From: Dichetophora obliterata
Lineage: Eukaryota > Arthropoda > Insecta > Diptera > Sciomyzidae
DNA: 64,000 nucleotides
Direction of reading: 5' to 3'
Assembly (NCBI GenBank): GCA_963920525.1
Contig: OY986439.1
Location: forward strand, 210,458,906-210,522,905
Position 1 is the first letter of the stretch. The number at the start of each line of letters is the position of its first letter. The notes under the pieces are model-generated. The model was not told the origin of the DNA, ran no database searches, and saw only the letters and a program-made list of their open reading frames with translations. The position numbers and the translations under genes were made by a program. This document shows, one piece after another, positions 10,661-21,648 of the stretch.

Positions 10661-13650
10661 TTGACAATGCTATGTTCAAAATTGATGGTGACTTTAAAAG
10701 AACACCTAAAATGTGGTGGAAATAATAAAGAGATTGCAAAGCTGTTAACACTAAAAATTGCTGCGCAAAGAAAATGTAATCAGTTGAAAAGCGCGATGAA
10801 AGAACTTATTGAAGCAAGTGATAAGTGGAGGAAAGCAGTTAAAATAGCAAAAAAAAACCTTTATGGATAAAATTGAGATTTCCAAAAAGGAGATGGATAC
10901 TAAAGAGTTCTTTAAGTTAGTGAATAAATACAAAAATGCATCGTTTCAGTCTACCAAACAGATTTGGAATGATAACAATAACTTATCGTTTCTGGTTCAC
11001 TTAAAAAAATCAAGTTCCTGAAAGAGATTCAGTTGTCTTAAGAGACTGCTCTGAAGTAACTGGCCCTGATCCTTTTCTGCTGGAAGACCAGTGGCGACAT
11101 GTTGTAACTTCATGACGAAGCTAACATCGAAGCAAAGTTTTCGACGTGGCAGTATGTTGTAACATTTTCGTTCGACAGGCGATTTCGTTTGTTTCGAAGT
11201 TATTTTCGAACATTTAACAACTGCCTAAGATTCTTGTCACGAAATCGAAACCCTCTGCTGGAGGCTGTGATAAAGCCACTTATCACATGTTAAAAGCTCT
11301 TCCTGAGGCATCTCCTGTGTCCCTGCTTAAGTCGTTAAATGAAAGATGGTGCAATGGTAACATACATAACACATGGAGAAATATTGAAATTTATCCCATT
11401 GCTAAGAAAGGCAGAGATCTAAATATTTTTATTAATTTCCGTCGGAAAGCTTTAATCTGTCTTTATAAAAATCATAAACATGATGGTCAAAGACAGGCTG
11501 CTCAAAGATGGTCAAAGACAGCTATTATTGATAAAAATGACATTCTTCCAATGCGATCGTATGCTTACAGAAAAAAAAAATACTCATCTAGTATCTGCAT
11601 TAATGATCTAGTGCATTTCATTGCCAAAGCAAAACAGGAAAACTTTAAAGTGACGCTAGTGACGGTGGATATATCAAAGGCATATGATTGTTTTGATCTT
11701 CGGTTGCTCTATGACTTGCTTTTAGATATGGGTTAAGATGCTCATCACACAAACTAAATAATGAACTTTCTGTCTCGAAGAAAACTTATACTGGGGCGTG
11801 ATCAGATTGAAGTTACAAATGGCCTGCCTCAAGGCAGTGTGTTAAGTTCGACTCTGTTTAACATCTACACAAGGGAGCTACATCAAATTCAAGATGAATC
11901 TACAGCAGTTTTTCAGTTTGTAGATGATTGCATCATTGTATCTATTCATAAATGTTTCGATCTGCCGGTTGACAATTTAAAACTGAAAGTCCATTGTTTC
12001 TGCAGTCTCGCAAGTTTACTGAATCTGGAAGTAAATGTTGAAAAAACTAAAGCAATGCATGTTGCCAAAGGTGCAAAAAAATAGATCTGGTTTTAAACTC
12101 ATTCTCTATTCCGCATGTTAAATCTTCAAAATTTATGGGCAGAAACATCAAGAAAAGCTTGGCTGTGAAGGAACACATGACAGAGTCATCAGTGAGTCTT
12201 TGTCATCGACAAATGCAATCAACATGGTTGCAATTATAAAGGATAGGCTTATACTAAATGTAGCCTTGAATATGGCTAAAAGCTTTGTCTTCTCTAAGCT
12301 TGGATACGCTAAAACTTCGATGGCACATGCTCCGGCATACATAAACAAAAAAAATTACAACGTTTCAAAATGAAATTATAAGAAGCTGAGTTGGTCTTTC
12401 TTAATCCTTCTACGCCTGTTCACATTGTATATGCTCTTGCGTTGATGCTGCCAGCATATGAAAGATCCATTTACCTTGCTGCTAAAGAGCTACTCAAAAT
12501 CACAATTTTCAATATATAGCTTTATAATCAGATAATCAATCAAGCTACATCTTTATTTACAATACGTTCAAAGATATTTTTGTCATCACGCCGAGTCTTG
12601 AACAAGCAAATGTTGTGTGTAACAAATATGAAGTGGTCTCATTAAAGACTAAAATAAATGTGCCTATGGAGGTGTTCAGATTGATATACTTCGAAAAAAA
12701 TCAGATATCTTCAACATGATGGCGTGATAATTTTTCCAACTGATGCTGCCATATTTGAATCAGAAACTCCTGTTTTCAATATCTCAAACAATAATAAATT
12801 TTTATTTAAAATTGACTGCAAAGTATCGTCCTTAACGGGTGAGCTTGTAGCGATCAAGAAAACGATCGATTTAATTATTAAAGACAAGTAGTTAGATGTG
12901 CTATTTTCACTGACAGCAGAAATGCGTGCCTTCTTCTCAAAATCCTCGTTCTGAGAACTTCTTGATAAGAGATATATTGGATGCTATAAACAACAGTAAT
13001 GTAGAATTTATCACTTTTATTTGGACTCCTGGGCATATTGGTTTTTCGCCGAATGAAACTGCAGACTTTTTTGCAAAGCATGCGGCTACGGCTGGATTTC
13101 TCATCACTCTACAATTATCTTTCAAAGAAGCATGCTGCAAAATTTATAACACTGAAGGATCAATGGAATGAACGCTTTATTTCTGTCTCCCAGGAGAAGG
13201 GAAAGCTTTTTCACAAGATCTTCAATGAGCTTCCATCAAAACACTGGTTCACAAAATCTGATTTCTCGTCATTTGAGATAAAACTATCAAATCGCCTTAT
13301 ATCTAGGCACACGTACAACAAAGCCTATTTGTTCATGATCAAAGTTGAAGAGTCGAATTTGTGTACAACGTGCAACGTCATTGAAAATGACAATCATCTT
13401 TGTTTTGTCTGCTCTAAACACTCAAGTGTTCGTCGGTATTTCAATTTTCATAAAAAATGACAACAATCTTGAAGATCAGCTTATTGCAAAAAATCTATCT
13501 GACTACAAAGAGTTAATCAACTTTATTAAAGTAGCTAAAATTAACATGTCATTTTATTTTCCTCATCCATCAACATTATTTTCATCAATCAACATTTTTC
13601 TACTATCAACAATTTCATATTATCAATCAACTTTTCTAGTCTTCAACTGA
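10661..13650 (+). pseudogene. I-like LINE relic (RT and RNase H)
   Basis: A frame-broken LINE ORF2. In order: a Lys-rich segment (10661-10870); the RT start around LNERWCNGN, then IEIYPIAKKGRDL (11287-11460); VTVDISKAYDCFDL with the first catalytic Asp (about 11660-11700); GLPQGSVLSSTLFNIY (11821-11870); and FQFVDDC, the YADD-box equivalent, with Val for Ala (about 11910-11930). The RNase H end is FIWTPGHIGFSPNETADFFAKHA (split here: FIWTPGHIGF, then PNETADFFAKHA) at 13014-13085. Many stops and frameshifts; inactive. I-superfamily clade is inferred from RT plus C-terminal RNase H. Confidence 0.75.
10997..11080 (-). repeat. Second copy of an 80-bp retroelement segment
   Basis: About 80 bases that match 10266-10345 in the same orientation (CTTAAAAAA(C/T)CAAGTTCC, GTCTTAA(A/G)AGACTGC, TAACTGGCC). 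It interrupts the I-like relic. Confidence 0.55.
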
Positions 13651-13873
13651 CTCTTTAAGCGTTCAAGTTTTCAATCAACTCTTTTGCTTTAATTGTTTGC
13701 TTGATTTGTCATTTAGTACTATTTAAAACTCTTTTTTATGTTTTACTGTTACTACTGGTTAAATGGAATTTCAAGAATTCATAACTGGTGATGACTTTTA
13801 TTTCCTTACTTGGATTGGCCAATAAACAAAAATCTCAAATAAAAAACAATAACCACTTTTCCTTTGCTTGCAG

Positions 13874-14182
13874 GGCGACTCAGAGTTTTGGCGACGCAAA
13901 ATGCGCACACTACATCGCATACTCGATATTAATCACGATGGAGTGATTTCCTTCGATGACTTCAATTTGCTGGCTAAGCGTTTTACTGATTTGGGCCACT
14001 TGACGCCCGAGACTTCTGCGGAATTTTTGGATGTCTTGAAGCAGACATGGGAAGAGCAATTCGGTGAAATAACGCCATACAATCTGGTGACGGCTGAACA
14101 ATTTCTAACCGATTTTCATCATCGTCTGAATGACAAAAAGATGGCTAAACGCATTGCCAGATTTTTGCCATACTTATTCAAG
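13874..14182 (+). CDS. Scp-like exon 2 (residues 80-182)
   Basis: The acceptor CTTGCAG precedes GGCGACTCAGAG (Gly-Asp-Ser-Glu-Phe-Trp) and the donor is TTCAAG|GTAAAC. The 103 codons carry the first EF-hand (DINHDG, residues 97-108) and the SCP-typical helices up to FLPYLFK. The phase is 0 at both ends. A degenerate copy of its first 50 or so bases, with an acceptor, lies at 6949. Confidence 0.92.
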
Positions 14183-14249
14183 GTAAACGACAAACAGTTA
14201 TTCAAATATTGTAAACATTAAAATGTAAATTTTCTTGCTTCTACCGCAG

Positions 14250-14480
14250 GCTGTCGACTATGACCACTCCGGTCACCTCGATCTTGATCAATATAAGCTT
14301 TTCTTCCGCTGCTTGGGCCTCTCCGATGAAGATGCCGCAATTTCTTTTGCTGTGATAGACATAAATGGCGATGGCCAAGTGTCCTTGAAAGAATTCGTCC
14401 ACTTGGGTCGTCAATACTTTCTTACCGAGGATGAGACGAAGATTTCGAAAATGTTTTGGGGTCCACTCATTGAGCATTGA
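14250..14480 (+). CDS. Scp-like exon 3 (residues 183-258, stop)
   Basis: The acceptor CTACCGCAG leads into Ala-Val-Asp-Tyr-Asp. The exon holds EF-hand loops at residues 185-196 and 219-230 and ends MFWGPLIEH followed by TGA, matching the usual SCP C-terminus. The loop at 219-230 is canonical. The loop at 185-196 ends in Gln. Confidence 0.93.
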   Translation, partial: AVDYDHSGHLDLDQYKLFFRCLGLSDEDAAISFAVIDINGDGQVSLKEFVHLGRQYFLTEDETKISKMFWGPLIEH

Positions 14481-14860
14481 TTACTCGCACGAGGCCGTCG
14501 TTGAGTTGTTGAATCGTGGTCGTTGGACGGACCTGCAGCAGGGGCTGCATTTATTGACTTGTGTAACTTTGCAGCGTATGTCTGTTTCTGCAACAAACAG
14601 TTACATCATTAATTACGATAATCATCACAATAATATACACAACAACACCAGCAACAATAATAATTACAATAATGATTATAATAATAGCAACTATTATGTT
14701 GCTGGTTATAATACTGTAAGATTTTTTATCTATGTTAATACTTTAGTTTTTATACTGATGTCATGGCGCTCATATGAACGCGATGAAATGAAACATTTTA
14801 TTGTTAAAAATATAAAAAAATTAAATAAATCACGAAGAAAAGCAAAAAAAAAAAAACAAC
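14481..14860 (+). other. Likely 3' UTR of the Scp-like gene
   Basis: Sequence after the stop, containing an AAC/AAT-rich stretch (about 14620-14700) and an AATAAA at 14824-14829 that could serve as the polyadenylation signal. An open frame across it has no recognisable content. Confidence 0.4.
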
Positions 14861-15183
14861 TCGATTAACTTCAGGGAGTTGATGCAGCAGGCGGCATGAC
14901 GATGTCAACATTCAGATATTTACGATTTTGTTGATGCGTTTGATCTCGCGGATTTGTCCGTCGATTTCAGAGGTCCTGCAAATAAAAATAGCGAAATTAA
15001 GTTTGATTTTAACTATTAAAATTTGGGACTTAGATCATTGTTTAATGATTTTAATGGCCCCATTGGGACTAGCTCGAAGTTGCGTTCAAAGGGCCAGTTT
15101 TTCAGTATGAGTTTAAAGTTTAGTCAAATTAAACCTAGCTCAACTCATCGAAATTGGACGTTTAAACTAGGTTTAACTATATA
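14861..15183. other. Intergenic, palindromic remnants
   Basis: Short region between the Scp-like 3' end and mariner copy 1. TTTAGTCAAATTAAACCTAG-like and complementary blocks at 15105-15180 suggest that the mariner landed in an older small repeat. No supported gene. Confidence 0.35.
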
Positions 15184-16468
15184 TTGGGGGTTGGAATTAA
15201 TTTTAAAGGTTTTTTTCGGTTTTTGAGCATTTATTTAGAAACAACGGTACAATGTATATTATTCAAAGTATTGTCCATCGTTAGCTACAACATTTTCCCA
15301 TCTTTCTGGCAGCATATGGATTCCGCGCCGGAAGAACGATTCGTCTTTTGAGGCAATCCACGAATCGACCCATTTTTTGGTATCCTCGTAAGAAGTGAAG
15401 CGCTGCTCAGCCAAGCCATGCGTCATCGATCTGAATAGGTGGTAGTCGGAAGGGGCTATGTCTGGGCTATAAGGCGGGTGGGGTAGCACATCCCAATTCA
15501 GCGCCTCCAACGTTTCCTTGACGGTTCTTGCAACATGTGGCCGTGCGTTGTCATGTTGAAAAACCACTTTGTCGTGTCTTTTGGCATATTCCGGCCGTTT
15601 AACCTTTAATGCTCGGCTCAATTGCATCAATTTTTGTTGGTAGCGTTCCCCAGTGATGGTTTCGTTAGGTTTTAGCAGCTCATAGTACACGACACCCTTC
15701 TGATCCCACCAAATACACAGCATAAGCTTGGCGCCATGAATATTCGGCTTGGCCCTCGATGTTGATGCATGGCCGGGTGGTCCCCACGATTTTTTTCGCT
15801 TAGGATTATCGTATTGGATCCACTTTCCATCGCCAGTGACAATACGATGCAAAAAACTCTTCCTTTTATGCCGTTGAAGCAGTTGTTCGCACATGCAAAA
15901 TCGCCGTTCAACGTCTCTCGGCTTCAACTGGTACGGCACCCAATTTCCTTGCTTTTGAATTATTCCCATGGCCTTCAAGCGTTTGCCGACCGTTGATAAG
16001 TCGACTCCCAATGATTCTGACAATTCTTGAAGGGTTTGACACGGGTCTTCATCGAGCACAGACTCCAATTCCTCATCTTCAAACTTTTTCGGCTGGCCCG
16101 GACGCTCTTTGTCTTCCGTATCAAAATCACCACTTTTAAACCGACGGAACCAGTACTCACAAATAGAAATCGATGGAGCATAGTCCCCGTAAGCCTCAGT
16201 AAGCGTGCGTTGTGCTTCAACCGCTTTTTTCTTCAAATGGAAGCACAAAAGTAAACCTTCCGCATATTGCGTTTTGTTGGAACGAAAGTCGACATGTTCA
16301 CAGAGAAAAAAATATATGTTGTTTACACTTCAGTGGAATGACACATACTGAAAAATGAAGCTTAGACAATGTGCATTGAAATGAATATATTCACAGGTGT
16401 GCCCGATGCGATCTATTGATAGTTACGCCATCTCTTAGAAAACCTTTAAAACTAATTCCAACCCCCAA
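15184..16468 (-). mobile_element. Mariner, mauritiana subfamily, copy 1 (1285 bp)
   Basis: Complete element with inverted ends TTGGGGGTTGGAATTA and its complement, flanked by TA on both sides (15182-15183, 16469-16470). It encodes a mariner transposase on the - strand. The subfamily is given by similarity of the protein to Mos1-type transposases. Confidence 0.95.
15259..16295 (-). pseudogene. Mariner transposase, N-terminal frameshift
   Basis: Starts with ATG at 16295 (MSTFVPTKRN) as in the family. It loses one G in the CGGGAAGG run near 16257-16262, so the frame shifts after about 12 codons. The other 329 codons are open from a TTG at 16248 to the stop. Visible are the helix-turn-helix N-terminal half, the WVPYQL linker (WVPHEL in Mos1), the catalytic first Asp in VTGDGKWI (family: GDEKWI; here Glu to Gly), the second in FQHDNARPH and the third in APSDYHLF. 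The spacing between the last two is 34 residues (DD34D), and the protein ends GQYFE. The full family length is about 345 residues. One nucleotide restores the frame by comparison with copy 2, but the Gly and Gln substitutions remain. Confidence 0.93.
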
Positions 16469-16512
16469 TATTTTATCATTCGTTGAAGTTGAATTGACTT
16501 AAATTATCATAT

Positions 16513-16795
16513 AATAGGTCTGTTTTCGTACTCGATTCAAGTAACTTGAAGTTGCTTGAAAGTATTATTTTACAAATTTTTGAAGATCGAGAGAAAAGAA
16601 TGACATGCAAAATGTCACTCTCTATTCTATTACAACTACTTGAAGTTAGTACGGGTCTAATAGGTCTGTTCCCGTACTAACTTCAAGTAATTTTGCATGT
16701 TATGTTATTCTTCTCTCTCGATCTTCAAAAACCTGTAATATAACACTTTCAAGCAACTTCAAGTTACTTGAATCGAGTACGGAAACAGACCTATT
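16513..16795. mobile_element. Foldback made of two head-to-head MITE halves
   Basis: The ends are AATAGGTCTGTTTTCGTACT and its complement (GTACGGAAACAGACCTATT). A second copy of the same end, AATAGGTCTGTTCCCGTACT, occurs at the centre (16668-16688) next to its own complement. The arms share ACTTGAAGTTGCTTGAAAG and GATCGAGAGA blocks. A third related end lies at 16961-16980 (GTACGGAAACACACCTAT). Confidence 0.65.
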
Positions 16796-16977
16796 GTTTC
16801 TTTTTTGACTAAACCGCTTACTTCAAAAACAAATTGACTACTTTAAATTGACGCTGCTTACGTTTGATAGGTAATCAGCTGTTTTTGTGCTTGAAACTAG
16901 CTAGAAGTCGTTTCCGCTTCCGTAACGCTTGAACTTTACTCAACTTTTACGCGACAATGTGTACGGAAACACACCTA

Positions 16978-17552
16978 TAACACCGTACGACAGCACTTTG
17001 CACACACGAAGTAAACCATATACATGTGAAACTAGAGACAAAGAATAGATAAACTGCGTTCTCACTTTTTCTCTAGAAGGTCAGGATTTTTTTTTAAAAG
17101 GACCTTCAAGTTACAAAAAGTAGTTGCTTAATCAATTTATTCAAATACAAATTAGTCTTCAAAACACGAAAATTTGCGTAACAAATGAAAGAAGACAATC
17201 TCTTTTATCAAAACGAAAAAAAAATAAATATATTTTAAAAGCTTTTTTGGTTTGGTATTAAGATTATGGACTTTTTTACTTCAAAAAAATTTAAAATTAT
17301 TTTCATAAATTTCAGATAAAATATCAGTCAGCTGAACTTATCTACATATTTGGTACGGATGTATTGCACTTCGTATTTCTGATAAAAGAGAATGTTCTCT
17401 TTCATTTGATACCCATATTTCAATATTTTGAAGGTTTTAAGTATTTAAATAAATTTGCTCAAACAAATACTTTTTGTAACTTGAAGGTCCTTAAAAAAAA
17501 TTCTGACCTTCGTGTGTGCAAAATTTTTCCTATAATGGTTACACGGTGTAAT
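16978..17552. mobile_element. Foldback MITE, about 575 bp
   Basis: Left end TAACACCGTACGACAG with TTTGCACACACGAAG; right end is the complement (CTTCGTGTGTGCAAA, ACGGTGTAATA). Interior arms GGACCTTCAAGTTACAAAAA (17101-17120) and the complement at about 17470-17490 confirm a long stem. No coding sequence. Confidence 0.7.
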
Positions 17553-17553
17553 A

Positions 17554-17828
17554 GGCTCGAGCTGGCTGTAGCTAATGTCAAATATCAACGAAAAGCTAGC
17601 TCAAGTTCTGCCAAATACTCAATTCGACCGAAATGACTTGAGCGAGCTCGTCTTTAGGCCATCGAAGAAAATTCGCCAATTTGTATATCAACTCGTTTCG
17701 TTTAATTTGTCCAGTTGAATTTGTAGAAACAGGAATGAATCGCGAAAATAAGTTAATGTTAATTTAATTTTAATTCGATTCTATGTATACGTTTAAAATT
17801 TGACATTATCTGCAGCCAGCTCGAGCTT
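17554..17828. mobile_element. Small MITE with GCTCGAGCTGGCTG ends
   Basis: Left arm GGCTCGAGCTGGCTGTAG followed by TAATGTCAAAT. Right arm is its complement with one or two changes (TTTGACATTATCTGCAGCC, AGCTCGAGC). About 275 bp, non-coding, abutting the preceding foldback. Confidence 0.65.
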
Positions 17829-17953
17829 TATATGTTTGGGCCTTAAAGAACAACTTGCAGGTATATTGACGAAGTCTTTGAATACCAAGAGTTTTTCAAA
17901 TGTTCGCACTAATCTTGGATTACACGATTGAGAGAGGATGTTGAATTCAAGTT

Positions 17954-18012
17954 TGAAGCAATAGTGTTGTTTTATTAATTTTTTGAAGCAATAGTGTTGT
18001 TTTATTAATTTT
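17954..18012. repeat. Direct 30-bp tandem duplication
   Basis: The block GAAGCAATAGTGTTGTTTTA plus ten more bases occurs twice in a row. Confidence 0.85.
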
Positions 18013-18708
18013 GTAAAAAAATTTGTTGTCATTTTTGTGACTTTAAATAAAACAGTTCGTTGGTTTAACATGTCTTTACAATAAATTATTTAAATATTTC
18101 GAGATATTCCTAATAGTTATAAGATAATTTCTGTAACCAAACCCAAGGGCAAGGGGGCTTTTTGGAGTTAAATTTATTCCATAGGGTCCGAAGGTATACA
18201 AAAAAATTATACAAACAATGGCGGATTAATTGAAAACTGACTATTGAAACAGTATTTGAACTGAAAACTTCTATAGGCGCGTTGTACAATTTTTGGTAGA
18301 GGAAAACCTTTGCTTTGGTGACTACACACGTGAATATGTGTCACACGTCACCCACAAATTAAGAAAAATGTCACATTTCCGACGTTCAGAAGTTCTAGTC
18401 GCATTAGAGTTAAATTTCCTAGATTAATTCGTGTGTTTACTGTCGGAAACTGTACTAAAAATAAACGTGGTCGCACTAGATCTACGGCCACTTTTCATAA
18501 ATCATCATTCTTGAGTTGTACATGATTTTATAGTTAAATTTATATGCATGTGCTGTGGGTCCAAGTGGAGGTAACTATGACTCGCTAACTTTTAACGTTA
18601 AACAATATAAATAAAAATTAAAGGGTGTTCGTTGGCCTCCTGAAGATTTTTAAAGTGAAGACTTCTTTATGCGCGTTAAAAAACAACTGTTATATCATAG
18701 ATTTATAT
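18013..18708. other. Intergenic, no feature
   Basis: A/T-rich DNA. No coding exon or clear repeat recognised. Confidence 0.35.
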
Positions 18709-19040
18709 GCGTATTACGGTTCACAGCAATAAACTACTGTGTCTTTTTACGAGCTATTTAAACTAAACTTTAAATGCTTCTTACTAGTTAAATAGCTAAT
18801 AAGCTTAATTATATTATTATTATATCAAATTATTATTATTAATTATATTAAATGTCTTCAAAATTTGACAGATAACAAGACACTAAAGCACAACTGCTGT
18901 GTTGCATAGTAAGTGCATTGAAGACACAGCATTGTTGACAGACAGCAGTGCAATGTATTCAGTTGTATTGTTGTCTACCGTAATAGCAATTTACACATTG
19001 AAGACAGAAATTACTGTTGTGTTGTGAACTGTAACATCGC
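18709..19040. mobile_element. Probable foldback MITE
   Basis: The left arm GCGTATTACGGTTCACAGCA and ACTGTGTCTT recur in diverged complementary form at about 18985-19040 (AAGACAGAAATTACTGT, GTGAACTGTAACATCGC). A further palindromic core (ACTGCTGTGTTGCAT and neighbours) lies inside. Older and more diverged than its neighbours. Confidence 0.45.
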
Positions 19041-19794
19041 TATTAAGCTTTCACTTCGGTCGGTCTGCTATACTTTTTTAACCTTATTTTGAATAGCTTC
19101 TATTTCTATTTTCAGTTTGCCTGCCGCTATGTTCTCTTCTGAGCGTGAGAACTGGTGGCTAATTCATTAGGAAAGCAAAAGTAATGCCAAATGTTTATGA
19201 AAAAACATATGAATTTGACATTAATTTTGTATAGAATCAACGGAGATTGTATGCGAAAAGGTAAAAAACTAAAAAAAAGGAGTTTTACAAGAAAACCGTA
19301 AATATTACATAAAAATTGATAATAATTTTGAAATCAGCATCATAATCCATTTCGAAATTCGTCAACTTTTGTAGTCAAGTGAAGAGCGCTCAGCCATGGT
19401 TCTTTTCACTTTCTGCGTTCTTTCCTACGTTTAAGAATTATGGAAAACTAAAAATCCACAGCTAAATTGTGGAAAATGTGGAATTGAAGGACAGGAACAA
19501 CTAAGGGCTGGAAATGCTTGCCGAGGTTAAGACATAACAATAGCCTCGGTTAAAAGCAATTCAAATCGTCTTTCACGTTTGTTTTGCCTAATCAATAATT
19601 CACGTATGGTTCCAATCAATTTCTCTAGATAATATATCACTTTCCTTTCATTTCGAAGACCAAACCTTGTTTGTATTAGGAGCATGCCTTGGTTATTTGA
19701 TCTTTAAAAAAAAAAATGATGTGTTATTGTATTCTGGCCACTCCTTCTATTTTTGTCCAATGCTAGTATGGGCACGGAGCACAATGCGTACCTA
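19041..19794. other. Intergenic, no feature
   Basis: Nothing recognised except a poly(A)-interrupted stretch. No frame with family resemblance. Confidence 0.35.
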
Positions 19795-20045
19795 CGATTT
19801 GTGGAATTTGTCTAGTCTAGTGATAGCGCACTGGATTGTCACCCGGAGGACCCGGGTTCGAATCTCGACCAGGTCCATGGGCCTACACTCTAACCTTTCT
19901 AATCAAAGGAACTTTACTACTCATCAATTTACGACGAAAAGTTGCAGTTGTTGGTGGTGGGAAGTTCTTGGAGAGGATCCTTAAGTGACTTGATTGGACT
20001 AAATTGAAGGCCCCTAAATTGTAGAGGGGCCCAGCAGTAGATTAC
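19795..20045 (+). mobile_element. SINE family C (tRNA-derived)
   Basis: The head reads as a tRNA-like promoter. An A-box-like TAGTCTAGTGATAGCGCAC block at about 19813-19831 is followed by the B box GGGTTCGAATCTC at about 19855-19867. It is about 75 bp in tRNA-like length, then a non-tRNA body to about 20045. It lacks a proper cloverleaf, so I call a SINE and not a tRNA gene. Single copy in the window. Confidence 0.7.
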
Positions 20046-20408
20046 ATATTTCTAAAACTTTCTGCCACAATCTGCTAATAGAACATTCTACACTAAAGAT
20101 TCACTTGATTACTGCCTTCTTTCCTTTTGTGGTGGAAACACAACGGACCAATAATCTGGTCAATATGAGCTGGTCTAGAGACTTGCCGACATCTTAACCT
20201 AATCTAAGAATAAATTTAGGATGGCATTACAATTTTTCAGCAATTCGGCCAAATAATTCTCCTAGATTGAAGTAATTTAAAAAAAAAAAAATGAAAAATG
20301 TAACTGAAGCAGAATTAAGATTGTCGCTTAACTTGTCTTTCTGGACTTATTTTCTAAAAATATTCTTGAATAATTACGTCTACTAGACTTACATCTACTT
20401 ACGTCTAC
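20046..20408. other. 3' flank of Nup88
   Basis: Downstream of the Nup88 stop on the - strand; presumably 3' UTR and spacer. I do not see a convincing AATAAA on the - strand. Confidence 0.35.
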
Positions 20409-20501
20409 TTACATTTGCATGATTATATCCTTGATTGTGTTTTCCTGCTTTGCAGGTAGTTCGAATGCTTTGTGCTTGGCATTTTCGTTGTACTTTGAAA
20501 T
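20409..20501 (-). CDS. Nup88: Nup88 last exon (coiled-coil end, stop)
   Basis: Acceptor CTTTAG then 30 codons, ISKYNENAKHKAFELPAKQE followed by NTIKDIIMQM, then TAA at 20409-20411. It matches the position and character of the Nup88 C-terminal helix. Confidence 0.88.
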   Translation of the reverse strand: MSKYNENAKHKAFELPAKQENTIKDIIMQM

Positions 20502-20567
20502 CTAAAGAAAAAGTGCGTTAAAAGTAAGCTTAATTCACTTTACCATTTCACAAAAGAAAAGTCTTAC

Positions 20568-20727
20568 ATGATAGCACTGTTTATCGATAGATTCGCGTGC
20601 TTTTTGCAAGGACTGCACTAATAGCTTAGTTGACTTATTGAGCTTTTCAACTTCTTGCGCAAACTCTTGTTCGGCTACCGTGTTGCTGGGTAAACAGGTG
20701 TTGGCTTGACGCATCAAATCTTGACAT
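20568..20727 (-). CDS. Nup88: Nup88 exon, coiled coil
   Basis: 160 nt between TTTAG and CAT|GTAAGA. Encodes a heptad-like helix (EFAQEVEKLNKSTKLLVQSL). The first base completes a codon split with the previous exon (CG|A). Confidence 0.9.
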
Positions 20728-20793
20728 CTAAAGAAATAACAAAATTAGTAAATTTCTAAACATTTTCTTAGAATTGCGCTATTAAGAATTCAC

Positions 20794-21406
20794 CGCTTTG
20801 TCAGCAGCTCCTGATGATCGCTGATCTCTTCAAAACGTTCTGCCAGTCGATGCGCTTTTTCGCTGATATGTTCACGTTCCATTTCCAAATAATCAATCTC
20901 CTTCTTTTGCTGCTCCTTGCGCAACTTGATGGTATTCAAGCGTTTTGTAAACTCAGCACGCACTAGTTCGTGCTTTTTAATGTACTGCGAGCGCAGCACT
21001 TCCATGGCTTGTGATAGCAGCTCATAACACTCCTGAGTTGAAGGAGCTGCTGATTTATCAAGCGATAGTATGGGTTGTGATAACGAGCGTTTTAGCATAT
21101 TTTTAATATGATCCACAAAGGAAGGACCCAGGAGCTGATCCAATTGTGAGGCTTGCTTATCCGATTTATTGGATTTTTGCGCATTCTTCAAATTGTTGCT
21201 ATCGTTTTGATCGAAGAGCAATTTTGGATCGATAACAAGTTTCAAGCTGATAACTTGCCCACTGGACAATAGCAATACACAACCAGAGGGCATTTGTAGC
21301 AGCACAAAGCCAAGCACTGCGTTGACGCTGTTTCCTGCATCAATTTTGGTGCACACAATGTATTCAGCACGCGAGGGATTGGATAACGATGTAATGTCAG
21401 AGGTGA
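20794..21406 (-). CDS. Nup88: Nup88 exon, propeller end and coiled coil
   Basis: 613 nt, the longest exon. It begins TSDITSLSNPSRAEY and GFVLLQMPSGCVLLLSSGQV (end of the beta-propeller). It then has an Asn/Lys/Ser linker, LLGPSFVDHIKNMLKRSLSQ, and a Lys/Glu-rich coiled coil ending EEISDHQELLTKR. Acceptor CTGCCAG, donor AAGCG|GTGAAT. Confidence 0.95.
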
Positions 21407-21488
21407 CTGGCAGATAGAAGAAAACAAAAAACATTAATGAAATGAAGTTGAAGTAAGGACAAAAATTAAATTGGTACAAAGTTCTTAC

Positions 21489-21592
21489 CTTCACTCTCCA
21501 AGTAACGCTGCAGCTCACCAATAAAATTAATGGTGATAACGTGCAGCCCTGTATTATGATAGGCAAAGTAGCGCAGCTCATTTATGAAATCC
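21489..21592 (-). CDS. Nup88: Nup88 exon, propeller
   Basis: 104 nt; [18 protein letters not shown] then [16 protein letters not shown]. This corresponds to the HEAGVHSVGLTW-type strand of vertebrate Nup88. Confidence 0.92.
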
Positions 21593-21648
21593 CTAAAATT
21601 ATGCCATAAAAATATGATAAACTTGTGATATGATAAACAATAAAAAAC

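Larger units (their letters stand above)
4218..14480 (+). other. Gene: sarcoplasmic calcium-binding protein (Scp-like)
   Basis: This is the span of a three-exon gene for a 258-residue EF-hand protein of the invertebrate sarcoplasmic calcium-binding protein family (Drosophila Scp1/Scp2 type), a cytosolic Ca2+ buffer of muscle and nerve. Residues 1-79 form a low-complexity N-terminal extension with a Ser/Asp/Glu tract (about 54-71). Residues 80-258 are the conserved body. Loops: EF1 at 97-108 (DINHDGVISFDD), a degenerate middle region, EF2 at 185-196 (DYDHSGHLDLDQ) and EF3 at 219-230 (DINGDGQVSLKE). EF2 has Gln where the -Z position is usually Glu. Exon 1 ends AAG|GTAAGT, exon 2 AAG|GTAAAC, with acceptors GCAG and CGCAG, all phase 0. 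Intron 1 is 9.4 kb and full of transposons; intron 2 is 67 bp. The N-terminal extension is less certain than the body. Confidence 0.9.

Noticed and set aside
14912..14975. Possible last exon of a - strand gene (TSEIDGQIREIKRINKIVNI, stop)
   Set aside because: It has an acceptor-like CAG and a stop, but no upstream partner exon could be found and the other strand is also open for about 30 codons.
19041..19180. ATGTTCTCTTCTGAGCGTGAG after a TTTTCAG acceptor
   Set aside because: Only a dozen codons before a stop; no family resemblance.
19795..19870. tRNA gene
   Set aside because: A- and B-box-like elements are present, but arms do not form a proper cloverleaf and a SINE body follows.
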